Shown: piece after piece, positions 51,099-60,734 of the stretch
Numbering within the stretch: position 1 is the stretch's first letter
Layout of the letters: every line of letters begins with the position of its first letter
Assembly: GCF_037860835.1 (NCBI RefSeq)
Contig: NZ_JBBEOG010000003.1
Span: 1 to 64,000, forward strand
Direction: 5' to 3'
DNA: 64,000 nucleotides
Source: Aquipuribacter nitratireducens
GTDB lineage: Bacteria; Actinomycetota; Actinomycetes; Actinomycetales; JBBAYJ01
The notes under the pieces: generated by a model
Told to the model about the DNA's origin: nothing
The model's database searches: none
The model's input: only the letters and a program-made list of their open reading frames with translations
Position numbers and translations under genes: made by a program

Positions 51099-52456
51099 TG
51101 GCGCGCATCGCCCCGCTCTCCGGTTTCCCGGAGTGGCTGCCCGCGGAACGGGCCGTCGAGGTCCACGTCGTCGACACGCTTCGCCGCGTCTTCGAGCTCC
51201 ACGGCTTCGCCGGCATCGAGACGCGCTCGGTCGAACCGCTCTCGCAGATGCTGCGCAAGGGCGAGATCGACAAGGAGGTCTACGTCGTCCGGCGCCTGCA
51301 CGCCGACGAGCCGGGGGACGCCGGCGCCCCCGACGACGACACCCTCGGCCTCCATTTCGACCTCACCGTGCCGCTCGCGCGGTACGTGCTGCAGAACGCC
51401 GGGCACCTCGTCTTCCCATTCAAGCGCTACCAGATCCAGCGCTCGTGGCGCGGCGAGCGGCCCCAGGACGGCCGGTTCCGCGAGTTCGTCCAGGCCGACG
51501 TCGACGTCGTCGGACGCGACACGCTGCCCCGGCACCACGAGGTCGACGTCCCGCTCGTGATGGTCGAGGCGCTGCGCGCCCTCGACGTCGGCGACGTCCG
51601 CATGCGCGTCAACGACCGCCGCGTCGCCGAGGGTCTCGTGCGCGGCCTCGGCCTCGACGACGTCCCCCCTGTCCTCGCCGCGGTCGACAAGCTCGCGAAG
51701 ATCGGGCCGGACGCGGTCGGGGACCTGCTGCGGGAGCGCGCCGGAGCGAGCGCCGCGCAGGTCGACGCGGTCCTCGAGATGGCGGGCGTGTCCGGGCCGG
51801 GCGCCGCCCGGGCGCTGACGGACCTGGTCGCCCGGCACGGCGCCGGCTCCGACGCGCTCCACGAGGCCGTCGGGGACCTCCAGCGCCTGCTCGACGCCGC
51901 CGAGGAGGTCGCCCCCGGCGCCGTCGTCGCCGACCTGTCGGTCGTCCGCGGGCTCGACTACTACACGGGCAGCGTCTACGAGACCGAGCTCGTCGGGCAG
52001 GAGGACCTGGGGTCCGTGTGCTCCGGCGGGCGCTACGACGACCTCGCGAGCGACGGCGCCACCCGCCATCCGGGGGTGGGCCTCAGCATCGGCGTGAGCC
52101 GACTGGTGTCGCGGCTGCTGCGCGACGACGTGGTCCGCGCCAGCCGGCCCGTGCCGACCGCGGTCCTCGTCGCGGTGTCCGACGAGGCAACCCGATCCCG
52201 CTCCGACGCCGTGGCCCGGGCCCTCCGCGCCCGGGGGATCCCGTCCGACACCGCGCCGACCGCGGCGAAGTTCGGCCGGCAGATCCGCCACGCGGACCGC
52301 CTCGGGGTTCCGTTCGTGTGGTTCCCCGGCGCCGCGGGAGATCCCGACGAGGTGAAGGACATCCGCTCCGGCGACCAGGTGGTCGCCGACGCGGCGACGT
52401 GGGAGCCGCCCAGCGCCGACCGGTACCAGCAGGTGGTCCCGGTCCACCACCCCTGA
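51098..52456 (+). CDS. hisS: Histidine--tRNA ligase
   Basis: This 452-residue class II synthetase charges tRNA-His. Motif 2 is [29 protein letters not shown] (in parts: [26 protein letters not shown]), and the histidine A motif is [15 protein letters not shown] near 284-298. The C-terminal anticodon domain begins near 345. LKAQ-type variations are within the family. The ATG at 51098 overlaps the hydrolase stop. It is convergent with the SRPBCC gene 1 bp beyond its stop. Confidence 0.95.
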   Translation: MARIAPLSGFPEWLPAERAVEVHVVDTLRRVFELHGFAGIETRSVEPLSQMLRKGEIDKEVYVVRRLHADEPGDAGAPDDDTLGLHFDLTVPLARYVLQNAGHLVFPFKRYQIQRSWRGERPQDGRFREFVQADVDVVGRDTLPRHHEVDVPLVMVEALRALDVGDVRMRVNDRRVAEGLVRGLGLDDVPPVLAAVDKLAKIGPDAVGDLLRERAGASAAQVDAVLEMAGVSGPGAARALTDLVARHGAGSDALHEAVGDLQRLLDAAEEVAPGAVVADLSVVRGLDYYTGSVYETELVGQEDLGSVCSGGRYDDLASDGATRHPGVGLSIGVSRLVSRLLRDDVVRASRPVPTAVLVAVSDEATRSRSDAVARALRARGIPSDTAPTAAKFGRQIRHADRLGVPFVWFPGAAGDPDEVKDIRSGDQVVADAATWEPPSADRYQQVVPVHHP

Positions 52457-52457
52457 C

Positions 52458-52871
52458 TCACCCGACCTCGTCCGCCTCCAGGAGCCGGGCGAGGCGGGCG
52501 AGGTCCGCCCGGACTGCCGCCTCGTCCGCCCGCGACGCCTCGTCGTCCTGTCCGGGTGCGCGCCGCAGCGTGAAGACGACCTCCGCGCCGTCGCCGTGCG
52601 GCAGCACCCGCAGGGGGTTGAGCGTCGCGGTCCCGTCCGGCAGCACGACGGTGTGGTCGAGGACCCCGAGGTCGTTGTCGGGCGCGAACCGGACACGCAC
52701 CGGGCCCATCGGCGACTCGCACCGCCACCAGCCGTCGTCCGCGGCCTCCACGGCGCCGGCGAGGCCCGCGGCCCAGCGCGGCAGGTTCCGCGGGTCGCGG
52801 ACGAAGCGGTGGACGACGTCCGGCGCGCGGCCCACGTGCTGGGCGAGGTGGCGCGACTCCGGTCCGGTCAC
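52458..52871 (-). CDS. SRPBCC-superfamily protein
   Basis: This 137-residue protein has the helix-grip START-like fold pattern: [26 protein letters not shown] (in parts: [26 protein letters not shown]), [20 protein letters not shown], a hydrophobic core and a C-terminal helix. Such proteins bind hydrophobic ligands or act as AHSA1-like co-chaperones; which applies here is not clear. GTG start at 52871, 18 bp after the next gene upstream on the same strand. Confidence 0.75.
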   Translation of the reverse strand: MTGPESRHLAQHVGRAPDVVHRFVRDPRNLPRWAAGLAGAVEAADDGWWRCESPMGPVRVRFAPDNDLGVLDHTVVLPDGTATLNPLRVLPHGDGAEVVFTLRRAPGQDDEASRADEAAVRADLARLARLLEADEVG

Positions 52872-52889
52872 GGTGCCCTCACGGGACGC

Positions 52890-53597
52890 TCACGACGGTC
52901 CGGCAGAGGCGCCGCCGACCTGGCGGCGGCCCTGCGGCATCCGGACGCCCACGGACTCCAGCTCGAGCGCCGCGAGCGCCCGGACGACCCCCGGCTCGCC
53001 CCGGCGCCACTCGCCGACGGGGTCGCCGGAGACGGTCGCGAGGGCGTGGACGGGCCGGGTCGCCAGCGCCCGGAGGGCGAACAGGTCGGGGTCGGCGCCG
53101 GCGGTGAGGAGCGCGTGCGCGGCCCCCGTGCGCCGGGCCGCGCGCAGCCGCAGCGGCAGCCACACGGCGACGACGAGGGCCACGGGTGTGACGGCGACGA
53201 GGACCCCGAGGGCGACGGCGAGGTCGCCGACGAGGTCGGCGAGGCGCAGCGCCTGCTCGGAGATCCCGGCGACGGCGTCGGCCGCACCGTCGAGGGGCGC
53301 GGCGGCCTCGTCGCCGACGAGGGGCACCCGCCCGATCGCCTCGCCGCCGCGCCCGAGCTGTCCGGCGGCGCGGTCGGCTCCGGCGGCGAGCTCGCGGGTC
53401 GGGGGCACGAGCGCCGAGACGGCGGCGTGCACCGCGAGGCCGACCGCGACCCACAGCACGCACCACCCGGCCACGAGGGCGTCGCCGAGCAGCTGCCGGG
53501 CCCGCATCGCGGGGACGTCGGCGTACCAGCGCAGCGGTGTCCCGGGGGCGGGGCCCGCCGGCGGGCCGGGCCGCGACACGTCGGTGGGCTCCTCCAC
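52890..53597 (-). CDS. Membrane protein of unknown function, two helices
   Basis: This 235-residue protein has a hydrophobic segment at about 38-62 and another at about 125-147. Between them lies an Ala/Gly-rich helical loop (66-120), probably outside the membrane. A cytosolic C-terminal domain of about 85 residues follows ([25 protein letters not shown]). The GTG at 53597 has no strong ribosome site. It is divergent from ald with a 31-bp gap between start codons. I do not recognise the family. A link to alanine metabolism is not supported by sequence. Confidence 0.65.
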   Translation of the reverse strand: MEEPTDVSRPGPPAGPAPGTPLRWYADVPAMRARQLLGDALVAGWCVLWVAVGLAVHAAVSALVPPTRELAAGADRAAGQLGRGGEAIGRVPLVGDEAAAPLDGAADAVAGISEQALRLADLVGDLAVALGVLVAVTPVALVVAVWLPLRLRAARRTGAAHALLTAGADPDLFALRALATRPVHALATVSGDPVGEWRRGEPGVVRALAALELESVGVRMPQGRRQVGGASAGPS

Positions 53598-53616
53598 CGG
53601 GCCACCGTACGGGCCC

Positions 53617-53622
53617 TACAGT
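53617..53622 (+). promoter_or_regulatory. -10 hexamer TACAGT before ald, leaderless type
   Basis: TACAGT is followed by 6 nt and the ald GTG. The divergent membrane-protein gene starts 20 bp away, so control regions overlap. Confidence 0.45.
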
Positions 53623-53628
53623 TCCGTC

Positions 53629-54768
53629 GTGACTGCTACCGCGCGCCCCGCCACCGTCGTCGGGGTCCCCTCCGAGGTCAAGAACCACGAGTACCGCGTC
53701 GCCCTCACGCCCTCGGGCGTCCACGAGCTGCGCACCCACGGCTGCGAGGTGCTCGTGCAGTCCGGGGCGGGCGCCGGCTCGTCGATCAGCGACGACGACT
53801 ACCGGGCCGAGGGCGCGACCATCCTCGACGACGCCGACGACGTGTGGGGACGCGCCGACCTCGTGCTCAAGGTGAAGGAGCCCGTCGAGCAGGAGTACCA
53901 CCGGCTGCGCGAGGGGCTCACGCTCTTCACCTACCTCCACCTGGCCGCCGACCGGCGCCTCACCGAGGAGCTCGTCGACCGCAAGGTCACCGCCATCGCC
54001 TACGAGACCGTCCAGACCCCGGACCGCGCGCTGCCGCTGCTGTACCCCATGAGCGAGGTCGCCGGCCGGCTCGCGCCGATGGTCGGCGCGCACACGCTCA
54101 TGCGGGCCTCGGGCGGGCGCGGCGTCCTCATGGGCGGGGTGTCCGGCACGTACGCGGCCAAGGTCGTCGTCATCGGCGCCGGGGTCGCCGGGCTCAACGC
54201 GACCGCCACCGCCGTCGGCATGCAGGCCGACGTCACCCTCATGGACCGGGACGTGTCCCGGCTGCGGGCCGCGGACCGCATCTACCAGGGCCGGGTGCAG
54301 ACCGTCGCCTCCAACACCCTCGAGCTCGAGCGCGCCGTGCTCTCCGCGGACCTCGTCATCGGCGCGGTCCTCGTGCCGGGCGCCAAGGCGCCCAAGCTCG
54401 TGAGCAACGAGCTCGTGTCCCGCATGCGCGAGGGCAGCGTCCTCGTCGACATCTCCGTCGACCAGGGCGGCTGCTTCGAGGACACCCGACCCACCACCCA
54501 CGCCGACCCGACGTTCCGCGTCCACGACTCGGTGTTCTACTGCGTCGCGAACATGCCGGGTGCGGTCCCCAACACCTCCACCTACGCCCTGACGAACGTC
54601 ACCCTGCCGTACGCCTCGGCCATCGCGACGCTCGGCTGGCGCGAGGCGCTGCGCGCGGACCCGGCCCTCGCGCTCGGGCTCAACACGCACGCCGGGACCG
54701 TGACGAACGAGCCCGTCGCCGCCGCGCACGGCATGCCGGCCACCGAGGTGGCGGAGGCGCTCGCCTGA
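53629..54768 (+). CDS. ald: Alanine dehydrogenase
   Basis: This 379-residue NAD-dependent enzyme interconverts L-alanine and pyruvate plus ammonia. The N-terminal signature [22 protein letters not shown] (in parts: [22 protein letters not shown]) includes the pyruvate-binding arginine, K72-like lysine lies in LKVKEPV, and a histidine in FTYLHLA. The Rossmann motif is [19 protein letters not shown] near 172-190 and the DQGG motif near 270 completes the active site. The GTG at 53629 has a leaderless-type -10. Known roles are alanine use as nitrogen source and adaptation to low oxygen. Confidence 0.95.
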   Translation: MTATARPATVVGVPSEVKNHEYRVALTPSGVHELRTHGCEVLVQSGAGAGSSISDDDYRAEGATILDDADDVWGRADLVLKVKEPVEQEYHRLREGLTLFTYLHLAADRRLTEELVDRKVTAIAYETVQTPDRALPLLYPMSEVAGRLAPMVGAHTLMRASGGRGVLMGGVSGTYAAKVVVIGAGVAGLNATATAVGMQADVTLMDRDVSRLRAADRIYQGRVQTVASNTLELERAVLSADLVIGAVLVPGAKAPKLVSNELVSRMREGSVLVDISVDQGGCFEDTRPTTHADPTFRVHDSVFYCVANMPGAVPNTSTYALTNVTLPYASAIATLGWREALRADPALALGLNTHAGTVTNEPVAAAHGMPATEVAEALA

Positions 54769-54845
54769 GCGCGCCGGGGCGGGTCGACGTGGGCACGAGG
54801 GCGCACCCGGTGGCCGTCGTGCCACCGCGCCGTGCCGAGCCCGAC

Positions 54846-55799
54846 GTGTCCCCCGGACCCGGCTCGCCCGAGGTGCGCGACGCGCTGGCCGCGGCGGCCG
54901 AGGCGTGGCTCGCCCACCTGGGTGTCGAGCGGGGCGTCGCGGGGAACACGCTCGCGGCGTACCGGCGCGACGTCCGGCGCTGGTGCGACTTCGTGCGACG
55001 GAGCGGGCGCCGAGCGCCCGCCGAGGTGACGGAGGCCGACGTGTCGGCGTTCGTCGTCGGGCTGCGCACCGAGGTCGGCCTGTCCGCCGCGAGCACGGCC
55101 CGGGCCCTCGCGGCCGTCCGCGGCCTCCACCGCTTCCTGCTCGCCGAGGGCACGGTCGACGCCGACGTCACCCGCGAGGTCCGCGCCCCCAGCCTGCCGC
55201 GCCGGCTGCCGAAGGCCATCGCGGTCGACGCGGTGCTCCGCCTCGTCCAGGCCCCGGACACCACGACCCCCCTCGGCCTGCGGGACCGGGCCCTCCTCGA
55301 GCTGCTCTACGCGACCGGGGCCCGTATCTCCGAGATCGTCCAGCTGGACGTCGACGACGTCGTCGGCTCCGACGGCGAGGTCGTCCACGTCGTCCGGCTC
55401 ACCGGCAAGGGCGGCAAGCAGCGCGCCGTCCCGGTCGGCAGCCACGCCCGCGCCGCCCTCGACGCCTACCTCGTCCGCGGCCGGCCCGCCCTGGGCGGCA
55501 GCGACGCGCGCGCCCTGTTCCGCAACTCCCGGGGCGGGCGGCTCAGCCGGCAGTCCGCGTGGGCGGTGCTGCGCCGCGCCGCCGACACCGCCGGCCTGCC
55601 GGAGCCGGGAGGCCCCCCGGTCGGTCCGCACCTGCTGCGACACTCCTTCGCCACCCATCTCATCGAGGCGGGCGCCGACGTGCGGGTGGTCCAGGAGCTG
55701 CTGGGGCACGCCTCGGTCGCGACCACGCAGGTCTACACGCACGTCTCGGTCGACGCCCTCCGCGAGGTGTACGCGACCAGCCACCCGCGCGCCCGCTGA
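54846..55799 (+). CDS. xerD: Site-specific tyrosine recombinase XerD
   Basis: This recombinase of about 317 residues resolves chromosome dimers at dif sites with XerC. The SAM-like N-terminal domain contains [25 protein letters not shown] (in parts: [25 protein letters not shown]). The catalytic set is visible: Arg in [12 protein letters not shown], Lys in [39 protein letters not shown] with the nucleophile Tyr near 295. Several in-frame GTGs exist (54789, 54810, 54819, 54846). I chose the last because it leaves a normal family N-terminus. ParA and ScpAB follow. Confidence 0.9.
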   Translation: MSPGPGSPEVRDALAAAAEAWLAHLGVERGVAGNTLAAYRRDVRRWCDFVRRSGRRAPAEVTEADVSAFVVGLRTEVGLSAASTARALAAVRGLHRFLLAEGTVDADVTREVRAPSLPRRLPKAIAVDAVLRLVQAPDTTTPLGLRDRALLELLYATGARISEIVQLDVDDVVGSDGEVVHVVRLTGKGGKQRAVPVGSHARAALDAYLVRGRPALGGSDARALFRNSRGGRLSRQSAWAVLRRAADTAGLPEPGGPPVGPHLLRHSFATHLIEAGADVRVVQELLGHASVATTQVYTHVSVDALREVYATSHPRAR

Positions 55800-55854
55800 G
55801 CCGCGCGGGGGCGCCGGGCGGCGTGGGAGGTGCGGGTCACCCCCCGCGCCCGAC

Positions 55855-55860
55855 TAGGGT
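55855..55860 (+). promoter_or_regulatory. -10 hexamer TAGGGT before parA, leaderless type
   Basis: TAGGGT, 7 nt, then the parA GTG. Same hexamer and spacing as before the metallo-hydrolase gene at 50391. Confidence 0.5.
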
Positions 55861-55867
55861 CGCCGCT

Positions 55868-56758
55868 GTGACGACCGCGAGCGACGCAGTGGCGGGGGAG
55901 GACCCCCAGGGGACCGACGGCCTCGGCCCGACCGGGCGCCCGCTGCCGGACTTCGGGGTGCCACCCGTGCTCGCGTCCCACGGGCCGGCGCGGGTCATCG
56001 CGCTGTGCAACCAGAAGGGCGGCGTCGGCAAGACGACGACGACGATGAACCTCGGTGCCGCGCTCGCGGAGTACGGCCGTCGTGTCCTGCTCGTCGACTT
56101 CGACCCGCAGGGCGCCCTGTCCGCGGGTCTCGGGGTGCGTCCCGGTGACGACGAGCCGTCGCTGTACCAGCTGCTCGTCGACAAGCAGACCGACGTCCGG
56201 GACGTCCTGCGCACCACCGACGTGCCCGGCGTCGACGTGCTCCCGACCGACATCCACCTGTCGGCCGCCGAGGTCCACCTCGTCAACGAGGTCGCCCGGG
56301 AGATGGCGCTCGCGCGGGTGCTGCGACCCGTCCTCGACGACTACGACGCCGTCCTCATCGACTGCCAGCCCTCCCTCGGTCTGCTCGCCGTCAACGCGCT
56401 CACCGCCGCGCACGGGGTGCTGATCCCCGTCGAGTGCGAGTACTTCGCCCTGCGCGGTGTCGCCCTGCTCCAGCAGACGATCGAGAAGGTGACGGACCGC
56501 CTCAACTTCGGCCTCGAGATCGACGGCGTCCTCCCGACGATGTACGACCCGCGCACCCTCCACAGCCGCGAGGTCGTCGCGCGGCTCGTCGACGTGTTCG
56601 GCGACAAGGTGTTCCACACCGTCATCTCGCGCACGGTCAAGTTCCCCGACTCCTCCGCCGCGTCGCAGCCCATGACGACGTACGCCCCCACGCACCCGGG
56701 CACGCAGGCGTACCGCCAGCTCGCCCGCGAGCTCGTGGCGCGGGGCCTCGTCGCCTGA
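55868..56758 (+). CDS. parA: ParA/Soj-family chromosome partition ATPase
   Basis: This 296-residue Walker-type ATPase has the deviant Walker A KGGVGKTTTTMNL near 51-63, the A' motif VDFDPQGALSAGLG and Walker B LIDCQPSLGLLAVN. The first 40 residues are a disordered lead. No parB gene is near. This copy is the one that in actinobacteria sits before scpA and scpB, apart from the parAB pair at the origin, so a role with ScpAB and SMC in chromosome organisation is likely. The GTG at 55868 has a leaderless-type -10. Confidence 0.9.
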   Translation: MTTASDAVAGEDPQGTDGLGPTGRPLPDFGVPPVLASHGPARVIALCNQKGGVGKTTTTMNLGAALAEYGRRVLLVDFDPQGALSAGLGVRPGDDEPSLYQLLVDKQTDVRDVLRTTDVPGVDVLPTDIHLSAAEVHLVNEVAREMALARVLRPVLDDYDAVLIDCQPSLGLLAVNALTAAHGVLIPVECEYFALRGVALLQQTIEKVTDRLNFGLEIDGVLPTMYDPRTLHSREVVARLVDVFGDKVFHTVISRTVKFPDSSAASQPMTTYAPTHPGTQAYRQLARELVARGLVA

Positions 56759-56769
56759 GCAGCCCCGCC

Positions 56770-57579
56770 GTGACCGCCGGGGCCCCCGAGCCCGAGGAGC
56801 GGGTCAGCGGGTTCGAGGTGCACCTCGACGTCTTCACCGGCCCGTTCGACCTGCTGCTGGGCCTCATCGCCAAGCACCGCCTCGACGTCACCGAGGTCGC
56901 GCTCGCCCGCGTCACCGACGAGTTCCTCGCCCACATCCGGGGCATGACGGAGTGGAGCCTCGACGAGGCGAGCGGCTTCGTCCTCGTCGCCGCCACCCTC
57001 CTCGACCTCAAGGCGGCCCGTCTCCTGCCCGGCGCCCACGTCGAGGACGAGCAGGACCTCGCGCTGCTCGAGGCCCGCGACCTGCTGTTCGCCCGCCTCC
57101 TGCAGTACCGGGCGTTCCGGACCGCCGCGGCGGACCTCGGTCGCCGCCTCGAGGAGCAGGCCGGGCGCCACCCGCGTCGCCGCGGCGACGACCCGCTCGG
57201 CGCCGACCTGCTGCCGGACCTCGTGTGGTCGATGCCCGCGGAGCAGTTCGCGCGGCTCGCGGCCGACGCCCTGCGGCCCCGGCCCGTCCCCACGGTCGGG
57301 CTCGAGCACCTCCACGCCCCGGAGGTCTCGGTCGCCGAGCAGCGCCGGCACCTGCTCGACGCGCTCGCCGGCGGCCGGGCGACGCCGTTCCGCGTGCTCG
57401 TCGCCGACGCCGGGTCGCGAGCGGTCGTCGTGGCACGCTTCCTCGCGGTCCTCGAGCTGTACCGCGAGGAGCACGTGGGCCTCGAGCAGGCGGGGCCCCT
57501 CGCGGAGCTGTCGGTCCGGCTCCTGCGACCCGCAGGTCCGGGCGCGCCGCCGGACGACACCGAGGAGGAGGAGCGATGA
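56770..57579 (+). CDS. scpA: Segregation and condensation protein A
   Basis: This 269-residue kleisin links the heads of SMC and binds ScpB. FEVHLDVFTGPFDLLLGLIAKHRLDVTEV (in parts: FEVHLDVFTGPFDLLL, GLIAKHRLDVTEV) near 15-44 is the hallmark N-terminal domain that contacts SMC, and the C-terminal winged helix is FRVLVADAGSRAVVVARFLAVLELYRE (in parts: VVVARFLAVLELYRE) near 215-240. The GTG at 56770 is 12 bp after parA. Its end overlaps the scpB ATG by 4 bp. Confidence 0.95.
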   Translation: MTAGAPEPEERVSGFEVHLDVFTGPFDLLLGLIAKHRLDVTEVALARVTDEFLAHIRGMTEWSLDEASGFVLVAATLLDLKAARLLPGAHVEDEQDLALLEARDLLFARLLQYRAFRTAAADLGRRLEEQAGRHPRRRGDDPLGADLLPDLVWSMPAEQFARLAADALRPRPVPTVGLEHLHAPEVSVAEQRRHLLDALAGGRATPFRVLVADAGSRAVVVARFLAVLELYREEHVGLEQAGPLAELSVRLLRPAGPGAPPDDTEEEER

Positions 57580-58244
57580 GCCTGCAGGAGGGTCTCGACG
57601 TCGACGCGCTGCCGGGAGGTGCCCGTGCCGCGCTCGAGGCCGTCGTCATGGTGGCCGACGAGCCGGTGCCACCGCTGGTCCTCGCCGCGGCGCTCGCCCT
57701 GCCGCTGGAACGCGTCGAGGCGCTCCTCGCCGGGCTCGCCGAGGAGTACGACGCCCAGGGGCGCGGCTTCGAGCTGCGGCGGTCCGGCGCCGGCTGGCGG
57801 GTGTACTCGCGGCAGGTGTTCGCGCCTGTCGTCGAGCGCTTCGTCGGGGACGGGGCCACCGCGCGGTTGTCGCGGGCGGCGCTCGAGACCCTCGCGATCA
57901 TCGCGTACCGGCAGCCCGTGGCGCGCTCGACGGTGTCGAGCATCCGCGGGGTCAGCGCCGACGCCACCATCCGCACCCTCGTCCAGCGCGGCCTCGTCGC
58001 CGAGGGTGGTTCGGCCGGCGGTGCGGAGGGGGGTCCGGGAGGTGCGATCCTGTACGTCACGACCGACGAGCTGTGCGAACGGCTCGGCATCCGCTCCGTC
58101 GACGAGCTGCCGCCCCTGGCCCCCTACCTGCCGGAGGCCGACGCGCTCGACGACATCGGCGCCGAGGGTCGCGTCCGGCCACGGGGAGGAGCCCCGGCCG
58201 CGCCGACGCGCCCTGCCGACGACCCTCCCGAGGAGACCCCATGA
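57576..58244 (+). CDS. scpB: Segregation and condensation protein B
   Basis: This 222-residue protein has two winged-helix domains (about 15-90 and 95-185). LSRAALETLAIIAYRQPVARSTVSSIRGVSAD (in parts: LSRAALETLAIIAYRQP, VARSTVSSIRGVSAD) is the ScpB signature. It dimerises and binds ScpA in the SMC complex. The ATG at 57576 has GGAGGAGGAG immediately upstream. The C-terminal 35 residues are a Pro/Arg/Asp tail. Its stop overlaps the rluB ATG. Confidence 0.95.
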   Translation: MSLQEGLDVDALPGGARAALEAVVMVADEPVPPLVLAAALALPLERVEALLAGLAEEYDAQGRGFELRRSGAGWRVYSRQVFAPVVERFVGDGATARLSRAALETLAIIAYRQPVARSTVSSIRGVSADATIRTLVQRGLVAEGGSAGGAEGGPGGAILYVTTDELCERLGIRSVDELPPLAPYLPEADALDDIGAEGRVRPRGGAPAAPTRPADDPPEETP

Positions 58245-59059
58245 GCCCCACCAGCCGACGCGGCGGGCGCGGCAGGCCCCGTCGCACCGCACCCGCCGCG
58301 GCCCGTCCCGCGGCGCCCACGTCCGACGTCCACGACCCCGCCGGTGAGCGGCTGCAGAAGGTGCTCGCCTCCGCCGGCGTGGCGTCCCGGCGTCGCGCCG
58401 AGCAGCTCATCGCGGCCGGGCGCGTGAGCGTCGACGGGCAGGTCGTCACCGAGCTCGGCACGCGCGTCGCGACGGGGGCGGTCATCCACGTCGACGGCAT
58501 GCGCGTGCAGACCGACGAGACGAAGACGTACCTGGCGGTCAACAAGCCCGTCGGGATGGTGTCGACGATGTCCGACGAGCAGGGCCGCCCGTGCCTCGGC
58601 GACCTCGTCGCCGACCGGGGCGACCGGCTCTTCCACGTCGGCCGCCTCGACGTCGACTCCGAGGGACTGCTCCTGCTGACCAACGACGGCGAGCTGGCCC
58701 ACCGCCTGCAGCACCCCAGCCACGGCGTGCCCAAGTGGTACCTCGCGGAGGTGCCGGGTCCGGTCGGGCGTGACGTCGGCCGCCGGCTCAAGGAGGGCGT
58801 CGAGCTCGACGACGGCCCGGTGGCCGTCGACTCCTTCACCGTCGTCGACTCCGCGCCGGGCAAGGCGCTGCTCGAGGTCGTCATCCACGAGGGCCGCAAG
58901 CACGTGGTCCGGCGCATGCTCGAGGCCGTCGGCCACCCCGTCGAGCGGCTCGTGCGGACCCGGATCGGCTCCGTGCGGCTCGGCGAGCTGCCCGCCGGTC
59001 GCACCCGCACCCTCAGCGAGGGCGAGGTGGCCGGGCTGTTCCGCGACGTGGGCCTGTGA
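58241..59059 (+). CDS. rluB: 23S rRNA pseudouridine synthase (RluB family)
   Basis: This 272-residue enzyme converts a uridine in 23S rRNA to pseudouridine. An S4 RNA-binding domain (about 36-90, RLQKVLASAGVASRRRAEQLI) follows a basic disordered start. The catalytic domain has VNKPVGMVST near 99-108, and the catalytic Asp lies in HVGRLDVDSEGLLLLTNDGEL (in parts: HVGRLDVDSEGL, LLLTNDGEL). The ATG at 58241 overlaps the scpB stop. RluB and its close relative RsuA are hard to tell apart by sequence alone; the conserved position after scpB favours the 23S enzyme. Confidence 0.9.
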   Translation: MSPTSRRGGRGRPRRTAPAAARPAAPTSDVHDPAGERLQKVLASAGVASRRRAEQLIAAGRVSVDGQVVTELGTRVATGAVIHVDGMRVQTDETKTYLAVNKPVGMVSTMSDEQGRPCLGDLVADRGDRLFHVGRLDVDSEGLLLLTNDGELAHRLQHPSHGVPKWYLAEVPGPVGRDVGRRLKEGVELDDGPVAVDSFTVVDSAPGKALLEVVIHEGRKHVVRRMLEAVGHPVERLVRTRIGSVRLGELPAGRTRTLSEGEVAGLFRDVGL

Positions 59060-59083
59060 CCCCCGCCCACCGGGACGCGCCGG

Positions 59084-59089
59084 TAGCGT
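59084..59089 (+). promoter_or_regulatory. -10 hexamer TAGCGT before aroH, leaderless type
   Basis: TAGCGT, 7 nt, then the GTG of the chorismate mutase gene. No ribosome site between them. Confidence 0.45.
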
Positions 59090-59096
59090 CGTGACC

Positions 59097-59459
59097 GTGG
59101 CGCTGCGGGGCATCAGGGGAGCGATCCAGCTCGACGTCGACGAGCGCGACCACCTCCTCGCCGCCACCCGCGAGCTCGTGAGCGCCGTCATGCGGGCGAA
59201 CGACCTCGCCGCGGACGACCTCGTCAGCATCGTCTTCACGTGCACCCCTGACCTCACGAGCGAGTTCCCCGCCGTCGCGGCCCGCGAGCTCGGGCTCGGC
59301 TCCGTCCCGCTGCTGTGCGCGGTGGAGGTCGACGTGCCGGGCGCGATGCCCCGGGTGGTGCGCCTCCTCGCGCTCGCCGAGACCGAGCGGGCCCGCGACG
59401 CCGTGCAGCACGTCTACCTGCGCGGTGCCGTCGCCCTGCGCCGGGACATCGCCCAGTGA
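59097..59459 (+). CDS. aroH: Chorismate mutase, AroH type
   Basis: This 120-residue trimeric mutase converts chorismate to prephenate for Phe and Tyr synthesis. All four catalytic residues known from Bacillus subtilis AroH can be placed: R7 in RGIRGAI, E77 in CAVEVDVPG, R89 in VVRLLALAE and Y107 in QHVYLRGAV. CTPDLTSEFPA near 49-59 is conserved. The GTG at 59097 gives the exact family start and has a leaderless -10. Its stop overlaps the tyrA start (GTGA), so the enzyme's product feeds the next gene's enzyme. Confidence 0.95.
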   Translation: MALRGIRGAIQLDVDERDHLLAATRELVSAVMRANDLAADDLVSIVFTCTPDLTSEFPAVAARELGLGSVPLLCAVEVDVPGAMPRVVRLLALAETERARDAVQHVYLRGAVALRRDIAQ

Positions 59460-60583
59460 GCACCCCACCGGGGCTCGACGGTGCCGTCCACGTCGTGGGG
59501 ACCGGTCTCGTCGGGGCGAGCGTCGGGCTCGCGCTCACGTCCGCGGGCGCCGACGTCGTCCTCCACGACGCCTCGCCGACCGTCGCCGCCGTGGCCGCCG
59601 ACCTCGGTGCGGGCCACCTGCCCCGGGAGGGCGACCCCGCCCCCGGTCTCGTCGTCGTCGCCGCCCCGCCCGACGTCACCGCCGACCTCGTCGTCGCCGC
59701 GCTCCGGTCCCACCCCGACGCCGTCGTCACCGACGTCGCGAGCACGAAGGCGCGCGTCGTGGCCGACGTGCGCGCCCGTGCCGGTGCCGACGCCGCGCGC
59801 TACGTCGGTGGTCACCCGATGGCCGGTCGGGAGCGGCACGGCCCCATGGCCGCGCGCGCCGACCTGTTCGTCGGCCGGCCGTGGGTGCTCACGCCGCAGC
59901 CGGACACCGTGGCGACGGCGACCGCGGCGGTGCGGGAGCTCGTGTCCCGGCTCGGGGCCTCGCTCGTCGAGCTCGGTCCCGAGGAGCACGACGAGGCGGT
60001 GGCGCTCGTCTCCCACCTCCCGCAGGTGGCCGCCAGCCTCGTCGCGGCCCGGCTCGTCGGCGCACCCGAACGGGCTGTGGCGCTCGCCGGCCAGGGGCTG
60101 CGCGACGTCACGCGCATCGCGGCGAGCGACCCCGTCCTGTGGGCGCAGATCCTCGCGAGCAACGCCGCACCCCTCGCCTCGCACCTGCGGCTGCTGCGGG
60201 ACGACCTCGACGCGGCCGTCGCCGCGCTCGAGACCGTCGCCGGCACCGCCGCGCCCGGGCACCCACCCGACGGTGTGCCGGGCCCGCTGGGCGCGCTGGC
60301 GGGCCTCGTCGCCGACGGCAACGCCGGGCGCGCGATGGTTCCCGGCAAGCACGGCGCGGCGCCGACCCTCTACGCCACCGTCCCGGTCCTCGTGCCCGAC
60401 CGGCCGGGTTCGCTCGCGGCCCTCGTCGGGGCGGTCGGGGAGATCGGGGTCAACGTCGAGGACCTGCGGATCGAGCACAGCCCGGGCCGTCAGGTCGGGG
60501 TCGCGGAGGTGTCGGTCGTCCCGGCCGCGCGCGACGGCCTCGTCGCCGCGCTGCGCGAGCGGGGCTGGTCGGTGCCCGACTGA
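59456..60583 (+). CDS. tyrA: Prephenate dehydrogenase
   Basis: This 375-residue enzyme oxidises prephenate to 4-hydroxyphenylpyruvate in tyrosine synthesis. The Rossmann motif VVGTGLVGASVGLALTSAG (about 13-31) binds NAD(P). YVGGHPMAGRERHGP near 121-135 holds the catalytic histidine and SHLPQVAASL follows near 185. A C-terminal ACT domain (about 300-375, TVPVLVPDRPGSLAALVGAVGE in parts: VLVPDRPGSLAAL, VGAVGE) suggests feedback by tyrosine. Coupled to aroH by a GTGA overlap. Confidence 0.95.
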   Translation: MSTPPGLDGAVHVVGTGLVGASVGLALTSAGADVVLHDASPTVAAVAADLGAGHLPREGDPAPGLVVVAAPPDVTADLVVAALRSHPDAVVTDVASTKARVVADVRARAGADAARYVGGHPMAGRERHGPMAARADLFVGRPWVLTPQPDTVATATAAVRELVSRLGASLVELGPEEHDEAVALVSHLPQVAASLVAARLVGAPERAVALAGQGLRDVTRIAASDPVLWAQILASNAAPLASHLRLLRDDLDAAVAALETVAGTAAPGHPPDGVPGPLGALAGLVADGNAGRAMVPGKHGAAPTLYATVPVLVPDRPGSLAALVGAVGEIGVNVEDLRIEHSPGRQVGVAEVSVVPAARDGLVAALRERGWSVPD

Positions 60584-60648
60584 CCGTGCTGTCCGGCGCA
60601 CCGGTGGCGACGCTGCGCCGACCGGGCGGGGCACGGCGCGGGCGCCGG

Positions 60649-60654
60649 TAACCT
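60649..60654 (+). promoter_or_regulatory. -10 hexamer TAACCT before cmk
   Basis: TAACCT lies in the 151-bp gap after tyrA and would give the cmk-plsC-der transcript a leader of about 75 nt. No good -35 at 17 nt. Confidence 0.35.
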
Positions 60655-60734
60655 TGGACGACGGCGTCCCCGGCCCGCCGCGGTCCGCGAGGACGTCGTC
60701 GCGCCCGGCCGCCCCACCCCTGGAGGAACCCCCC

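Noticed and set aside
54846-55799. Tyrosine recombinase as a sign of an integrated element
   Set aside because: Sequence and neighbours (parA, scpA, scpB) identify housekeeping XerD; no attachment-site duplication was found near the adjacent genes.
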